Below, in pieces: positions 37,018 to 49,100 of a DNA stretch of 64,000 nt (position 1 is the stretch's first letter; each line of letters starts with the position of its first letter). The stretch lies in assembly GCA_900708905.1 (NCBI GenBank), contig CAADRB010000044.1, positions 388,111 to 452,110 on the forward strand, read 5' to 3'. The stretch is from Hymenolepis diminuta. Its lineage: Eukaryota > Platyhelminthes > Cestoda > Cyclophyllidea > Hymenolepididae. Both the position numbers and the translations under genes were made by a program. Under the pieces are notes generated by a model. It was given only the letters and a program-made list of their open reading frames with translations. It made no database searches and was not told where the DNA came from.

Positions 37018-39618
37018 CATTCTGTATTTCGATGCGTACACAAGGAAGTAGTTAATAGTATAGTAATTTGAATTTGGCAGATCATTAGATAAGTACTTCG
37101 TTCTTTTCCACGGGTGTTCACAATTTTAAGCTACAGATCGAAAGCCTGGAATGCCTATATGAAAATGGTCATCCATTTCTTTAACTACAAGGTAAGGACT
37201 AATTTTCTTCAGTGCAAATGGATGTCAATTTAATCTAGAAGATGAGCTCGAGGAAGAAGGATAATTTACTATATGTTCACAAATAACTGAAATATAAAAA
37301 AGCATTGTTATTTCATTCCTTGGAACAGAAAGCATTCGATAATGTTATTCATCGGTTACTGATCAGACTAATCGATTCTCAATTTCGATTTCGGAAGCGC
37401 TTAATTTGCAGAATTTTAATTTCAATTACGATAATATTTGAATCGAATATTTATTGTAAATAAATATTCAGTTCCCTTGGAATTGCCAGTGAAAGCAATT
37501 GAGCTGAATTTTCGTAACTTGACTAATAAAAATTTAGTAATTCAAAAATTATCATAAGTATGCAATTCAATCATGCAAAAAATTAATCTCTATTATTTGT
37601 ATTGCCGTAATGTCGTAAATAATCTGATAATAGGTCAAGTGTCATTCAATTTAAAAATTTGTCATTTACTCGTTCTTTTTTCAGTGCAGCACTCATAAAG
37701 ATGTTTTGTCAAATTTGGGATCCTGGTTGAGATCAACTCTATTCATTCTTTTAACAAAACTGGATGCAAAAATACATTCTTCATCTGGAGAAAAGCTTTG
37801 AGTTTAATTCTTGTAGTCAATTAAGTGGAAAGTAGATTGTATTGGGCTCTGCCGTAGTCAAACGTCATGTTCACTCAAGGTGGATGAATCTAATACGTCC
37901 ATTATAAAAATATATGATCTTTTTTAAAGCTGAATTTTTCAATGATCCTAATTGAAACAGTGAGAAATGGGCATCTTGGTCTTACCGCTTGTTGAATGGA
38001 AATCTTGATCTCAAAGTGAATAAACATACCTTGAGATGCTATCCGTACTCTTATGCATCGAGAGAATACGCCTTTACTAAATCACACCTCAATATATTGC
38101 ATCAAATGACAACTTTGAGGGAATAAATACAAACATTAGAGGGAGAGGCTAGGCCAAGAGTTTACCATGTCCGGAATCCGGAACCGCAGCTACCCCCCTA
38201 AAGATTCTCTTCTTAAGTTCATCATCCAAGTGCGGATATGTGTTCACTTAGTTGCACATTACAGTTTGACAACCTTCAATTTGCCAATAATAATAGCACA
38301 GACTTTGCTGGGTACAAGATCTGCAATAGAATTGTGGACTAATTAAAAGGTATTTCGCAAAAAATCTTGTTCTATTTTCAATTTGAATTTTCCATTATAA
38401 AATAAGTGTTGTCGAAATATACATAAATCGACAACTTTAGCATTGTTTTCTCTCCCTTCGCTTCTGGTGTCACTTAAATTAGATGGAAATTTTATATTTA
38501 ATCCTAATTGTTAATATTTGTACTGCTGAAGCAAACGATGAAGTTTTAATCTTGAGAAAACATCTGAATACTGGAAAAAGCAAAGTACTTTGCTCTGCCT
38601 AGCACCGGAAGTGTAATATTGATACGTCATCAACAAGTAACCTTCATATTAAAATCTTGACAGGTCAGGTAGAATGAGTCAAATTCCATTCTGCTGTCTG
38701 ACCAGTCATATTCTGGAACAATCGGACGTGAAGTCAAATGGCAATCAACGATTGGTTCACCCTTCTCTGACCAATCATAATCCTGTCAAACCCAATTCCA
38801 TGTGCATAAATAAATCTGGTCTGGGAAATAGACCCTTTTTGGCTGTTCAGGTCTCTCTCTCAGGTTTGAGCAATTCTAGCGTACTATGTAAAACTGGGCT
38901 TGACAATACGTTACTGAAAATTCGAAAATGAAGGGGGTCGAGTAGAAGCAGGTAATAGTTTTTTATTTGAATCCTAGAAGCAAAGAGTTATCGATTTTCT
39001 CATAAGGTACAATCCCTTATAATGTTCTTATGTTCCAAAGTTCAAATTTCATTAGTTTACACTAGGTTTCAGAGCCTGTTGGACAGCTGGTCAGGCTACC
39101 GCGATTCATCAGTATCTTACAGCCAATAGCAGATAGAAATAACTAGCAATTACGATTATAATTTAAAAGAGCTCACTAGGCGCATTCAATACTAACTCTA
39201 AGTCAACATTTGGTTCTCACTCTTGCAAACTCTTCGGACAGGCAGTATTTGTACGCATTAACTTAAATTTTTAAGAGAAATGGCATTCAAAAGTCTGAGG
39301 TATCCCTATGCGACGATTGAACTGAAAGGGTATAAGAGAGCAAAGAGAGGAAGCTAAACCGCAAGAGGAAAAGCACGAATGAACTTGAAAGATGAATCCC
39401 TATCCGTTTCCAAATTTTTTATTTAGATTATTATTAATCTCTGAGATCTAATTATCTCGACCCCACAATGGCGCTTGAATTATTTGACCCTGCTGCAACC
39501 TCAGGTTCCCTGTAGAAAATCAAGTGGTTTATTTTAATTAGCGGGATAGACTAATTAAGAGGTGCTTGAATGAGCGCTGGTAGGTTCAGTTTCTCCGATC
39601 ATCTTTTAATGCTCCACC

Positions 39619-39664
39619 TTGTATAGGGTACTATAGGGTACTACCCTTTTATACATACAAGGAA
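39619..39664. repeat. imperfect inverted repeat with internal direct repeat
   Basis: Outer arms CCTTGTAT and ATACAAGG enclose GGGTACTATAGGGTACTACCC, in which GGGTACTA is repeated in tandem and pairs partly with TACCC. It could form a nested hairpin. Function unknown. Confidence 0.5.
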
Positions 39665-41944
39665 GCTGAGGGGAGGGGTGGGGGTTGAATGGTCTTACGC
39701 TCCCCCCTAATCACCTCTGTCTTCCGTCTCTCACTTAATCTCTCATTCTGAACTGTCGTTTGCTGTTATTAGCTATCAACCATTAGTGGTCACATCTACG
39801 AACTTATACACAAGAAAAATATGGTCAGAACCTGATACACATCCATTGTTCACTCGATGGGATGGCCATAATAGAGGTAATACAAAATGGAAAGCTAATT
39901 AAATTTTATTTTCCTATTTTTGTTTGACAGATTCCATAATGTGTTAAAAATTGGTTGTTAAAAGGCTGCAGAAACTTTCTATTTTTCCGAGAATTAAACT
40001 GTTTTACTCTTTACAACGAGGGAGAAGTTGGCGTATCGTAGGGGAGGGTTGTGAAAGGGTTTTACACTTGAATTTATTTGGTTGGTTTAAACTAGTTGTT
40101 GAATCATAGTTAAGAGCAACGTAGGCGTTAATAAATGAACACTTTTGCAATTTGGTTTTGAGCTGTGACTTGAATATGTTCAAATTGTGTTCATTATTCA
40201 TTATTGATCCTATCATGCAAATTAGCAGATCGTTTCTTAAATACTTTTCCATTTTATAGAAGTTGGAAGTATTTCAAAAGATAATTCTAGGCATGTGTAA
40301 TCATTCTCAAGATCGAATAATTCAAGTTTTGTCATCTCGATTATTGACACATATTAGTGGATTTAGAGTCATCCAAAACCAGAGCCGCATAATTCTAGAT
40401 GATAAAAATCAGACGCTTTAGCAATATGCATGTGAATCTCAATCAATTCCATCGTATGTGTATTTATAATAACGTCACTCACCATCAGTCAATCTAGAGA
40501 CTTGACCTCTCAAACTTCCGGCTTCTTATTTTGCCTTCATTGCAATTTTAGAAGTTAATCTGACTGATTTAGTGATTCAAAGTGGCGAAAAAACCTGGAA
40601 ATTAAAAGGAGACCGTAGGTGGCTTATTGATAACCACCAGATGTTATACCTTCATTTTGTTCCCAGGTGTAAAATACTTTCCAGATTGATTTTATTTGAG
40701 TATATTTTCTACTAATTACAAGGCATTATTTGAGGTTATTTTTTCGTCAATATTTTAATTAAAAGTCAGGTCATCTGAGTGATATATATCTTTGTGAGTC
40801 CAGGAATATTAAGGGGAGAATTCAGAAAATTAGAAGATTTTATTTATTGTAAAACTGGTTTTTTGAATATTAATTCAGACGAATTAGCCAATGTAATAGT
40901 GACTAATAATAAAACTACGCGCGATTCAGTTTGGCTCGCTAAAACTCTTCTGCAAATGTCATCTACCTGCTCTTGGCTGCATGAATATACAAATAAAGGT
41001 ACGGATCAACGGGTCACTGAGCTCTGAATGCCGCAAACACTTGCTCAACCACTAACTTAGGATTCGATTCTTGATAGTTAGAAAAATAAGACATTCCACA
41101 TTGAGCTAAGCTTTTCGGAAGATTTTCTGTTATTTATATTTGCCATTGTTTGCCTTTTCGTAGGTAACAATAAAGCTTTAATATTCCTTCGAAGGTTTTG
41201 TTTTTTATAAATATTAAGTCTGCATAAATTCTCAATTTTATTTTTACCTAAAGCCATCCGCTAGTGTCAAATAATGAAAATTTCATCTTTGCAAACATCA
41301 GCATGGACTTGTAAAAATTGACTTGGTCAGCACGTCAAAAATTTGGCAATTTGATTATCTTGACGTAAATGACAGACTTCACTTAACGGTAAAATTGTCA
41401 GATGAACATAACCAATTTCAAAAATATTTCCAAAAATGGGGTGCATGTTAAGCCCATCTTTCTCCCTCCCTCATATGATAGTACTTTGCAGTCTCTACTG
41501 TTTTCCAAACAATTCCCTTATTATTTCACTGTACTTTTTGACTTCGCTAAAGTTTTACCTGAAGTATCACCCATCGTATTTATAATGGTTTCTCAAGTTG
41601 TTAAGCTTTTTCTTTTTTTTCAAATCTTGTGCTCTGTCTAAAACAGTATATCCTACATATACTCATCATATTTTAACCGTCTGCTAAAAATACGATAAAA
41701 GCCCCAAAGGCACAATCCCATTTCAGTTCATTCTAACTGTTCGAGCTAATATTCAAATGGCTCTTGGATTAGCCTTTATTTATTCAGGGCCTTTGATTAA
41801 CGGCTTAATACTATGGACATTCCAGTCAGCAGTAGGAAACGCTAAATCCTGTTTAATTATGAACGAGACATCTGGCTTCCCTTTTCTTTCTTTTCCCACG
41901 CTTCGAATCGTAGTTAAGTAACATTTAGCGAACGCCTGCTGCCT

Positions 41945-41977
41945 CTCTCTGTCTCTCTCTCTCTCTCTCCCTCTCTG
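41945..41977 (+). repeat. (CT)n simple repeat
   Basis: A run of CT dinucleotides with single interruptions (TCTCTCTGTCTCTCTCTC and onward). Simple low-complexity tract. Confidence 0.85.
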
Positions 41978-42279
41978 AGTTGTAACAGTTTGACAAGTAG
42001 AAATTATCGCTTGCCTTTCCTATCATTTTGATTCAGAGCGATTGGGGTCAAATTTTAGCAACCTACTTTGTTTTTTCTGCCTGTATCTGCACACCTCAGC
42101 CTCCGCTCTTCATCTCTTTCCCATCGGTAAGCAGCAAGCCCTTAACTCTTCTACTTTTTCTGACAATTTCATCTCACTTTGTAGGAAAAATAAACTACTT
42201 GCTGTATTCCTCTTTCCTTCCCCTCCTGTAGTTAAGTGGGAATTGAATTGACTAAACGGTCTTTCATTCCTTTTGCAAG

Positions 42280-42420
42280 GAGGATATCTAAGCTTCACCC
42301 CTCCATTTGCTAGACTTGAACTATGTTCATTGCATGTGTACCTACATGTATCGAACCTTCCGATCTCAAACATGAAGTACCTGCACGCTGACCACTACAC
42401 CATCGACACACTTAGATAAC
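42280..42420 (-). repeat. tRNA-derived SINE-like copy with Pol III A and B boxes
   Basis: On the minus strand, TGGTGTAGTGGTCAGCGTG (42402-42384) matches a Pol III A box and GGTTCGATACA (42357-42347) a B box, with 26 bp between them as in a tRNA gene. A clean seven-base-pair acceptor stem is not obvious, and the downstream body resembles the copy at 59660-59815, so a SINE head is more likely than a functional tRNA gene. Confidence 0.6.
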
Positions 42421-42888
42421 CATCATGCCCATTAAAGAAAACCGCTTCTAACACTCGTTTTGGCAGTAGAATATCACTCAGGAGCCAGCTATTATTAATT
42501 AATGGAATTAGTTTGAATTTGCACCCATTATTTTTGTCGGTTTCCCGAAATGACTAGGATACTGTGTTCTAGATAACACTCCTTTTGTTAAAATTATGAC
42601 GAAAATTCCCGAGTGTATAGCCTCACTTTATCTATTTATCAATACCCACCTCTCCTCCAACTCTGGACCATGAGCAATTTAGCTTACCTGGGACGAGGGG
42701 TTGGCCAACCCAGGCTTTACGATTAGTAGCTTAATACTGTGAAAAACATAGCAGTAGCAGCGATAGTTAACAGAAGATGCGCCGATTTGTGTGATCTCTG
42801 ACTTGATGTTAACCTCAACATCATACTGGTGATAATGCTTGTAACTTATCAGACTTGCTTCCTATGCACTTTATAGCAGAACACCGTA

Positions 42889-42908
42889 TTTATTCACAAG
42901 TGTTTATT
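42889..42908 (-). terminator. paired poly(A) signals of VKR
   Basis: Two AATAAA hexamers on the minus strand, at 42894-42889 and 42908-42903, lie about 210-230 bp beyond the TAG stop of the receptor kinase gene. Confidence 0.5.
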
Positions 42909-43119
42909 TCATTCATTTCATTCACATACAGGCAATCCTCATTACACACACATGTACATATGTATATATAACAGCAATAAGATTAATAAGACGTCTGAGA
43001 GAGTGAGATGGAAGGGATCAAGTCTCTTTGTACACACATACGTCATTTGTGCTCTGTTTCTCTGGGGAAGGGCAAGCTTGAAACCCTTTCGCATACAAGG
43101 AAAGAGCTTTAACTCTGCG

Positions 43120-46100
43120 CTATACAAGAGAATCATGAGTTGGATGATGATGGTGATGGTGGTGATGATAATGGTACGTAAAAGCCGATGGGGTACTACC
43201 ACCACTTGGCGACGCAGTCGTCACCAGCCCTCCGTTCTGTGTTACCGAAGCTGACGATACAGATGTCGGACCTGCAGGTCTGGAAGGTCGTGCCAAGTAA
43301 TGAGCATCCCCCGCTGAACTACAAGCCCCTCTTCTTGGGGGAGGAACCTTCGTCGTCGATGGGGATGATGTAGTCACCTGAGGGAGAGATTTTACTGTGA
43401 GCTCATTTCGAAAGGAAGGAGAGGAAGAGGAGCATGGAGCCACACTCGTCTGCTGTTGTTGTTGGAAAATATTTTGCGTCAGCTGTTGTTGTTGGTGTTG
43501 TCTGAGAGAAGAGAGAAGCCGCAAACGCATGGAAGAGGGCTGATCACCGCGACGAAAAGAGGGCAGACCTACAGGACGTCGAAAGTGGGATTTAGCCCCT
43601 CGAATGTCCAGAGCGACTGCTAGGGTTCGAGAGAATAAGTTTCCACCGCGACGGGTACCTGACGTGGAACCTGGGGTTAAGGCTATAACTTTTTGCTGAG
43701 AACAAGGGGTATATTGTTTCTGATGAATTTCTGCAAATACTTCTTCATTGGTGTAATCTATCGCTGCGTCAACACCCTCTGAATCGTCTCCCTCATCATA
43801 ACCGTGTTTAGATGATAGAGGAGTGTGGACGTGGAAGTCGGACTTTTGGAGAAACTCCAGGGACATGGACCTGTGGAAAAGAAAAGAATGAAACAGTTAG
43901 TTGCAATGCTGCTTAAAATATTATTTGACGAATAATGTTAAATAAGAAATGAAAACAAATGATTTTTGAAATGACTTTCTGAAGAACCTGGCTGTGTCTA
44001 TACCAATCCGAACTATGGAAAATGTCAAAAACCACCGAATTGGACAACTCTATCAACAAATAAGATGTTGTGTGATAAATTTGGTTATTGAAGTCGGTTG
44101 TTTCATCAATGAGCAACAATTACACTTAAATAGGGTGCGCAAAAGAGAAGTTATCAGCTTAAATACTGGATATCATTAAGGATCTTCCCCAGGAAATGAG
44201 TGAGAAAAGAAAACATAAATTCAAACTAAAAAATTAAAATAGAAATATTGGTAATTAATATTTTACGACTGACTATGTCAGACATTCAGTATAAAGATAA
44301 ATGATTCGTATAACACTAATAGGATAGATTTCTAATGAAAAAAGCCGAATAATAAGTCTACAACAATCAAGTTATTCCTCACTCAGAAAAGTTTGAGATA
44401 ACTACATGTAGGTTAGTGAATCAATGAATGCTTAGTACCTTTAATAATAATGATCAGTAGCAATACACGAGTTTTCTGAGAAGAAACGCATTGCTTGAGA
44501 ATATCTCAGCTGAAGGGATCTGATAATCCAGATATTGATTTCTGGCATAGACTACTTACATACCAAAGCTAGATATTTACGTGAATTAAATGAGAAAACA
44601 CTGATACGATTATCACTACAAATCCATAAACTCACCCCATTGGCAGTTGGCTGCTATAAAAAAACAAATGAAAGAATGATAATAAAATGCAAACTGAACA
44701 ATAAGGCATCAATCAACAGTTACCTATCCCGGAATTTAAGGAATTACGAAGCCCGACAACTACCTTCCAGCAGTTAGTTTGAAACACAAACAATAAGAGG
44801 GTGAATACACGATTACAGACATGTATACTTTGCTTATTTATTGTCATCAGTTGGGACGGCATTCGAACCACTCTCGAAAACTTATAAAACTTGTAAAAAC
44901 AAGTATATTTAGCGAAATTTCCAATCTAAGTGAACTTTGATTAAAGTAGGCTCCAGCACACCTTACCGCCTTCAAATACCTCAAGTCAGAAGCCTCCAAT
45001 CATGGAAAAATGATATTAGTTTTGATTCATCTTCAAATCATCTCAAAATTTACAGAAAAAAATGAGACATTACGCAAAGATGTTGAACTTAGACATCCCC
45101 TTGTCCAATTCACATTAGACAATGAAATATAAGTTTAAAGAAACTCAGCCAGCTCTTTCTATGATCAGCCACTGACCACTGTTGTTTTCGGCGTCCACCT
45201 CCCTACTAGATTTGCAATCCTCTACATTGCTGCTTCCTTTTCGTTAAAACACTATCCTAAGTCTTTTGGGTGTGTCCTACTCTCTGACTCTAGTTCTATC
45301 CCCCTGACACTGCATACCACCACCAGATTTTAAGAGTGAACAGTGCTTGCCTATTAGTAGGATTCAGTAGAGGGTTATACTCTTCTAAGGGCTGATACTC
45401 CGGATGCCCAGGAGGTGCATAAACCGAGGCAGGTGGCGGTGGTGGAGGAGGGGCCCGCTGTCTAGTGGGAGTTTGACCAACTCCCCCGAGTTGTCCTGCC
45501 CACGAAGATGTACCCGAATTGGACGTAGTGGCAAGAGAGGCCGCTGAAGACGATGAATAAGAGACGTTCTGACTTCCACCACCTCCAGCGCCACCACTAC
45601 TTCGACTGTTGGCTGTAGTGGTGGTTGCGTGTCTCTGAGGTCCCTCACTTGCTGAGGGAGGTTCTGTTAAGGGAACTGAAGGATTCATGAAAGGCGTACC
45701 CCCAACCCATGCACGGGCTCCCATTGGTGCTGAGAAGGCTGGTTGGGAAACTGGTGGAGGCTCTGGCATTATACAAGCACCGGGACCCGGTAAGAACTAA
45801 AAGAAGATACAAGTTAGCTGTATTGGTAATCGGGAAGATGGCTGGAAAACTAATCATTTCTTTTAAAAGCACCGGAATAGCTGTGGTTTCTAGTGTAGGT
45901 GGGGCATCTGTTAGATAGGGTCGAATGCAATTTTCGTTAGCTCGAATCTCCTCTATCACTTGGAGCATGGATTCGGGACGATGTTGCCAGAGGTATTGAC
46001 AGCAGCTCACGATCAATCGCCATCTATTGATGAAAGAGAAAAGAATGAGATCGTATTATTAGATAATCATTTGACTATCAATTGCCGGAAATGATAATTA

Positions 46101-49100
46101 GATAAATGTAGAATAATGAACCGATTTTAAACTATAAAATGAGGAATAATCTTGTACTTGTACTCTCAGCTGTAGTTCAGTCCCTAAAGCTGAATGAAAA
46201 TGACCCACTTCTTTAATAAGTAGTAGTATCACTAATAACAGGCTAAATGAAAAATCTTCTTTGCGGTTTTGGTTGTATATAAGACCGAACCGGCCAATAA
46301 CTAATAAATCTGCTAGATAGGACACGAAGAAAAGAATTCACAGGCTAGGGAAAAAATAAAACAAAAGCTAAACAAAAACACGGATCACGTGATCAGGCAG
46401 GCAGAGGCAGCCTGCCGTCAGCAGACCTTAACGGCCAGACAGCGCAAGCACATGCAGAAAAATCACGCACGCACACGGACGCGCGCATGCAAATGCGGAC
46501 GCACGCGAGCGCTAGCTCGGCCAGCGTGCCAAACCCAGAATTCGGCCTTGTCGTCCACACCGGCTCTCTCTCTCTTTTCATATTCTGCATCTCATTCCAC
46601 TAGTAGTTTTTATTTAAAAAAGTAGAAAGAAGGTTATTCGGTATCTCATGCAGATAATTCTTTATCACAATCTTTCAACAAAAACACTAAGGCTCACTTA
46701 AACACTGCGAGAAGACTGATCTTAGGATTACGCTTTCGTAGTGTAACAGCATATGAAGAGCTAGCTCAACGGAATTTTCTGAGAAATCCCTTGGCCAAGC
46801 TTCAATGAAGACTTCGTCTTTGGGCCTCTATGAAAAGTTCTCTTAAAATTGCTTTCTAGTCATCAGATACTATAATGAGGACCGGAAAGAAAGCTAAGAC
46901 CAAGAGTTTGTTTTGACTAAAACTCTGACTAAAACTTAACGAAGTCGATCTCGTTTCCAAAAGTGTAAAACTTCATCTCAGGGAAAAGCAAAGACTGTCA
47001 AGAACTGTCACGCAAAAGTTTGGAATACAGGTTTAAAATAGAGTTTTAACCGGAGTGATTAAGGTTGACCCTATGACTTCGAAAAAGAACACGGTATGTC
47101 AAATTACTGATCCCCATTCAAGTAGTTTATAACCTCCCCTTATCTGATCAAAAAAGAAAGCTGAAGGAGGAATATACCCCAGCTTCAACCAGCCTACACA
47201 AACAGCAAAAGGTAGATCGGGAAGAGAGATTCCAATCTCACCACCTACCACAACACGTGATACAACTATTGAAGGGCATAAAAAACAGGCAAGTGGGAAA
47301 TGTTGGGCTAACCGTGGCTATGAGGCCTCCCCGATGTTTATAAAGGATTTTGCAGTAGAAAGACTAATCGAGTGGGAGATTATTGAGTGAATCGAATATA
47401 GAATAATATATTGTCCTACCCTATTGAGAACTTCATTTTACTGTCCATTTTAGTTATCTCCAGTGAACGCCTTGGTTCTGGCGACTCGTCCAAACCCGAA
47501 GGAAGAAGGTAGGTTATATGAAACTCAACGGTGACCCTATTTTACATAGGACCTAGGAATATGATAAAGATCAGCTGCCAGGTTACCCAATAAATCCAAC
47601 AGTAGCAAATCACATTCCCAAACACCAGCGTGGAATCTCAATGATCGACAATCCTTTGCTCGAGAAATGAAGCCCGTGAACTTCGCTCATTATTAAAGAA
47701 AATATCTTATTTGACTTCTGATCAATTATTGAAAAAAGATGACAGAAAACAAAGTTAGAATTCAGATGTCATTCCATTGCCCAAAATCACTTTCCCTCAG
47801 CAGACGTGAGACTTTACCCAAATGCATGCAGAGCCAATATCAACTGTCGATTAGTTGCTTGCACAAACCAGATTGCTATAACTAGGGCAGCTACTAGAGG
47901 TAGTAGCCATTGGTAATAATGCCCAGTTCACCTAATATCATCTATCAAAATCTGATCCTGATAAATATTAAATATAGCCTCGAAAAACTGACCCAATCCT
48001 TTCAATTAATCATGAAGATTGTTATCTATGTTATTATTTTAACGGATTATTTTCTATGATTTTCCACAGTCTGGAGTTTGCCTGGCTTTTCTGGGCGTCT
48101 GTAAAATTGAATTATCATATAATATTCAAGGGAGTACATGTGTCTAAAAATAATTTTCCTCTAAGACTAATTCTTAGCTTAATGTTAGAAATCTTAGACA
48201 CAACCAGCAGACTTGCTCCAGCATGCGCTTTATGAGTGTCTCTTCTTGACAAACAGACAGACAGACAGTCACACATCAAATGGAAAGTGAGAAAAAAGTC
48301 AAAGCGACAAACCGCTGTCGGCAGACCTATTACGAAAACGGTCTGTGTATCGTAGACACGGCAGAAAAAGGGCCTTAGAAAATCTTACAAGTGAGTTACT
48401 GAAGCCAGCAGAACTTTTGAGACCGGAAATTACGACTTCAAACTCCAATAATGATTCATGCTAATCGAAAAGTTCATGATTTAATGGGAGTGATGGTTAT
48501 AGGTAAGCAATCGGAAATGAAGAGATTCTGGGTCCATAGAAAGAGTAAAAAATGTGTTTAAATCTCCGTATTTCAAATAAATGACCATCAATGTATTGTT
48601 TACAACTGGTTATCAGGAAGGCTCTAAAACGATAACTCCTCTTAAATAGAGGAGTTACTCCCTTATATAATATACTAATGGTACAATCAAGTCAATGGTC
48701 ACGAAATATTCTAAAGTATAAACAAATAATCTTCAAATTCTAAAAAAAGAAAAACCCTATCAAATCAACGATATTTGTTTTAGGTACAACGACGAATAGA
48801 GGTATAACCTATTTGTTTCAAACAAAAAGCAATCGAAACAGGTCTACGGGCATGGAAAACAATTTGCGAAAAAGCCAACAATCTGCCGCAGTGCCCATCC
48901 GATCTTAAAGACCTCAGACAACCTTGAAATAATTTACTCAAACCACAGGTAGTGCATCTAATTTTCTTGACGACACAATACACGTGCTTTTTTGTTTTAT
49001 GAGTATACAAATGATTACGATTGAAATTATGTGCGGTTTAAGGTAAAACATCTAATTCAGTTATACCAATAAAGCCCATTTAAACAAAAAATATCAGTTT

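Larger units (their letters stand above)
36714..42280. other. intergenic stretch between the 3' ends of GALNT and VKR
   Basis: GALNT and VKR converge here. I see no coding exon. AATAAA at 37012-37017 is a candidate GALNT poly(A) signal about 300 bp after its stop. A hairpin-forming stretch is at 39619-39664, a G-rich run (GGGG A GGGG T GGGGG) near 39670 and a (CT)n run at 41945-41977. Open frames at 38674-38931, 40779-41027 and 41402-41641 lack recognisable features. Confidence 0.5.

Noticed and set aside
38674..38931. 85-codon plus-strand open frame in the GALNT-VKR intergenic region
   Set aside because: No domain, no splice context and no poly(A) signal; length is within chance for this window.
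42340..42410. Functional tRNA gene on the minus strand
   Set aside because: A and B boxes are present, but acceptor and anticodon stems cannot be paired cleanly and the surrounding sequence belongs to a repeat family.
42942..43254. Overlapping open frames on both strands at the VKR 3' end
   Set aside because: They are shadows of the repetitive His-rich last exon and of low-complexity AT sequence just downstream.
46389..46625. Arg/Cys-rich open frames on both strands over the GC-rich island
   Set aside because: They exist because GC-rich sequence has few stops; composition is biased, no domain is seen and no splice sites fit the VKR model.
48780..49010. Cys-rich minus-strand open frame (CTTCGLSKL)
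   Set aside because: Scattered cysteines without finger spacing, no start context, and within a VKR intron; not enough to call a gene or a retroelement.
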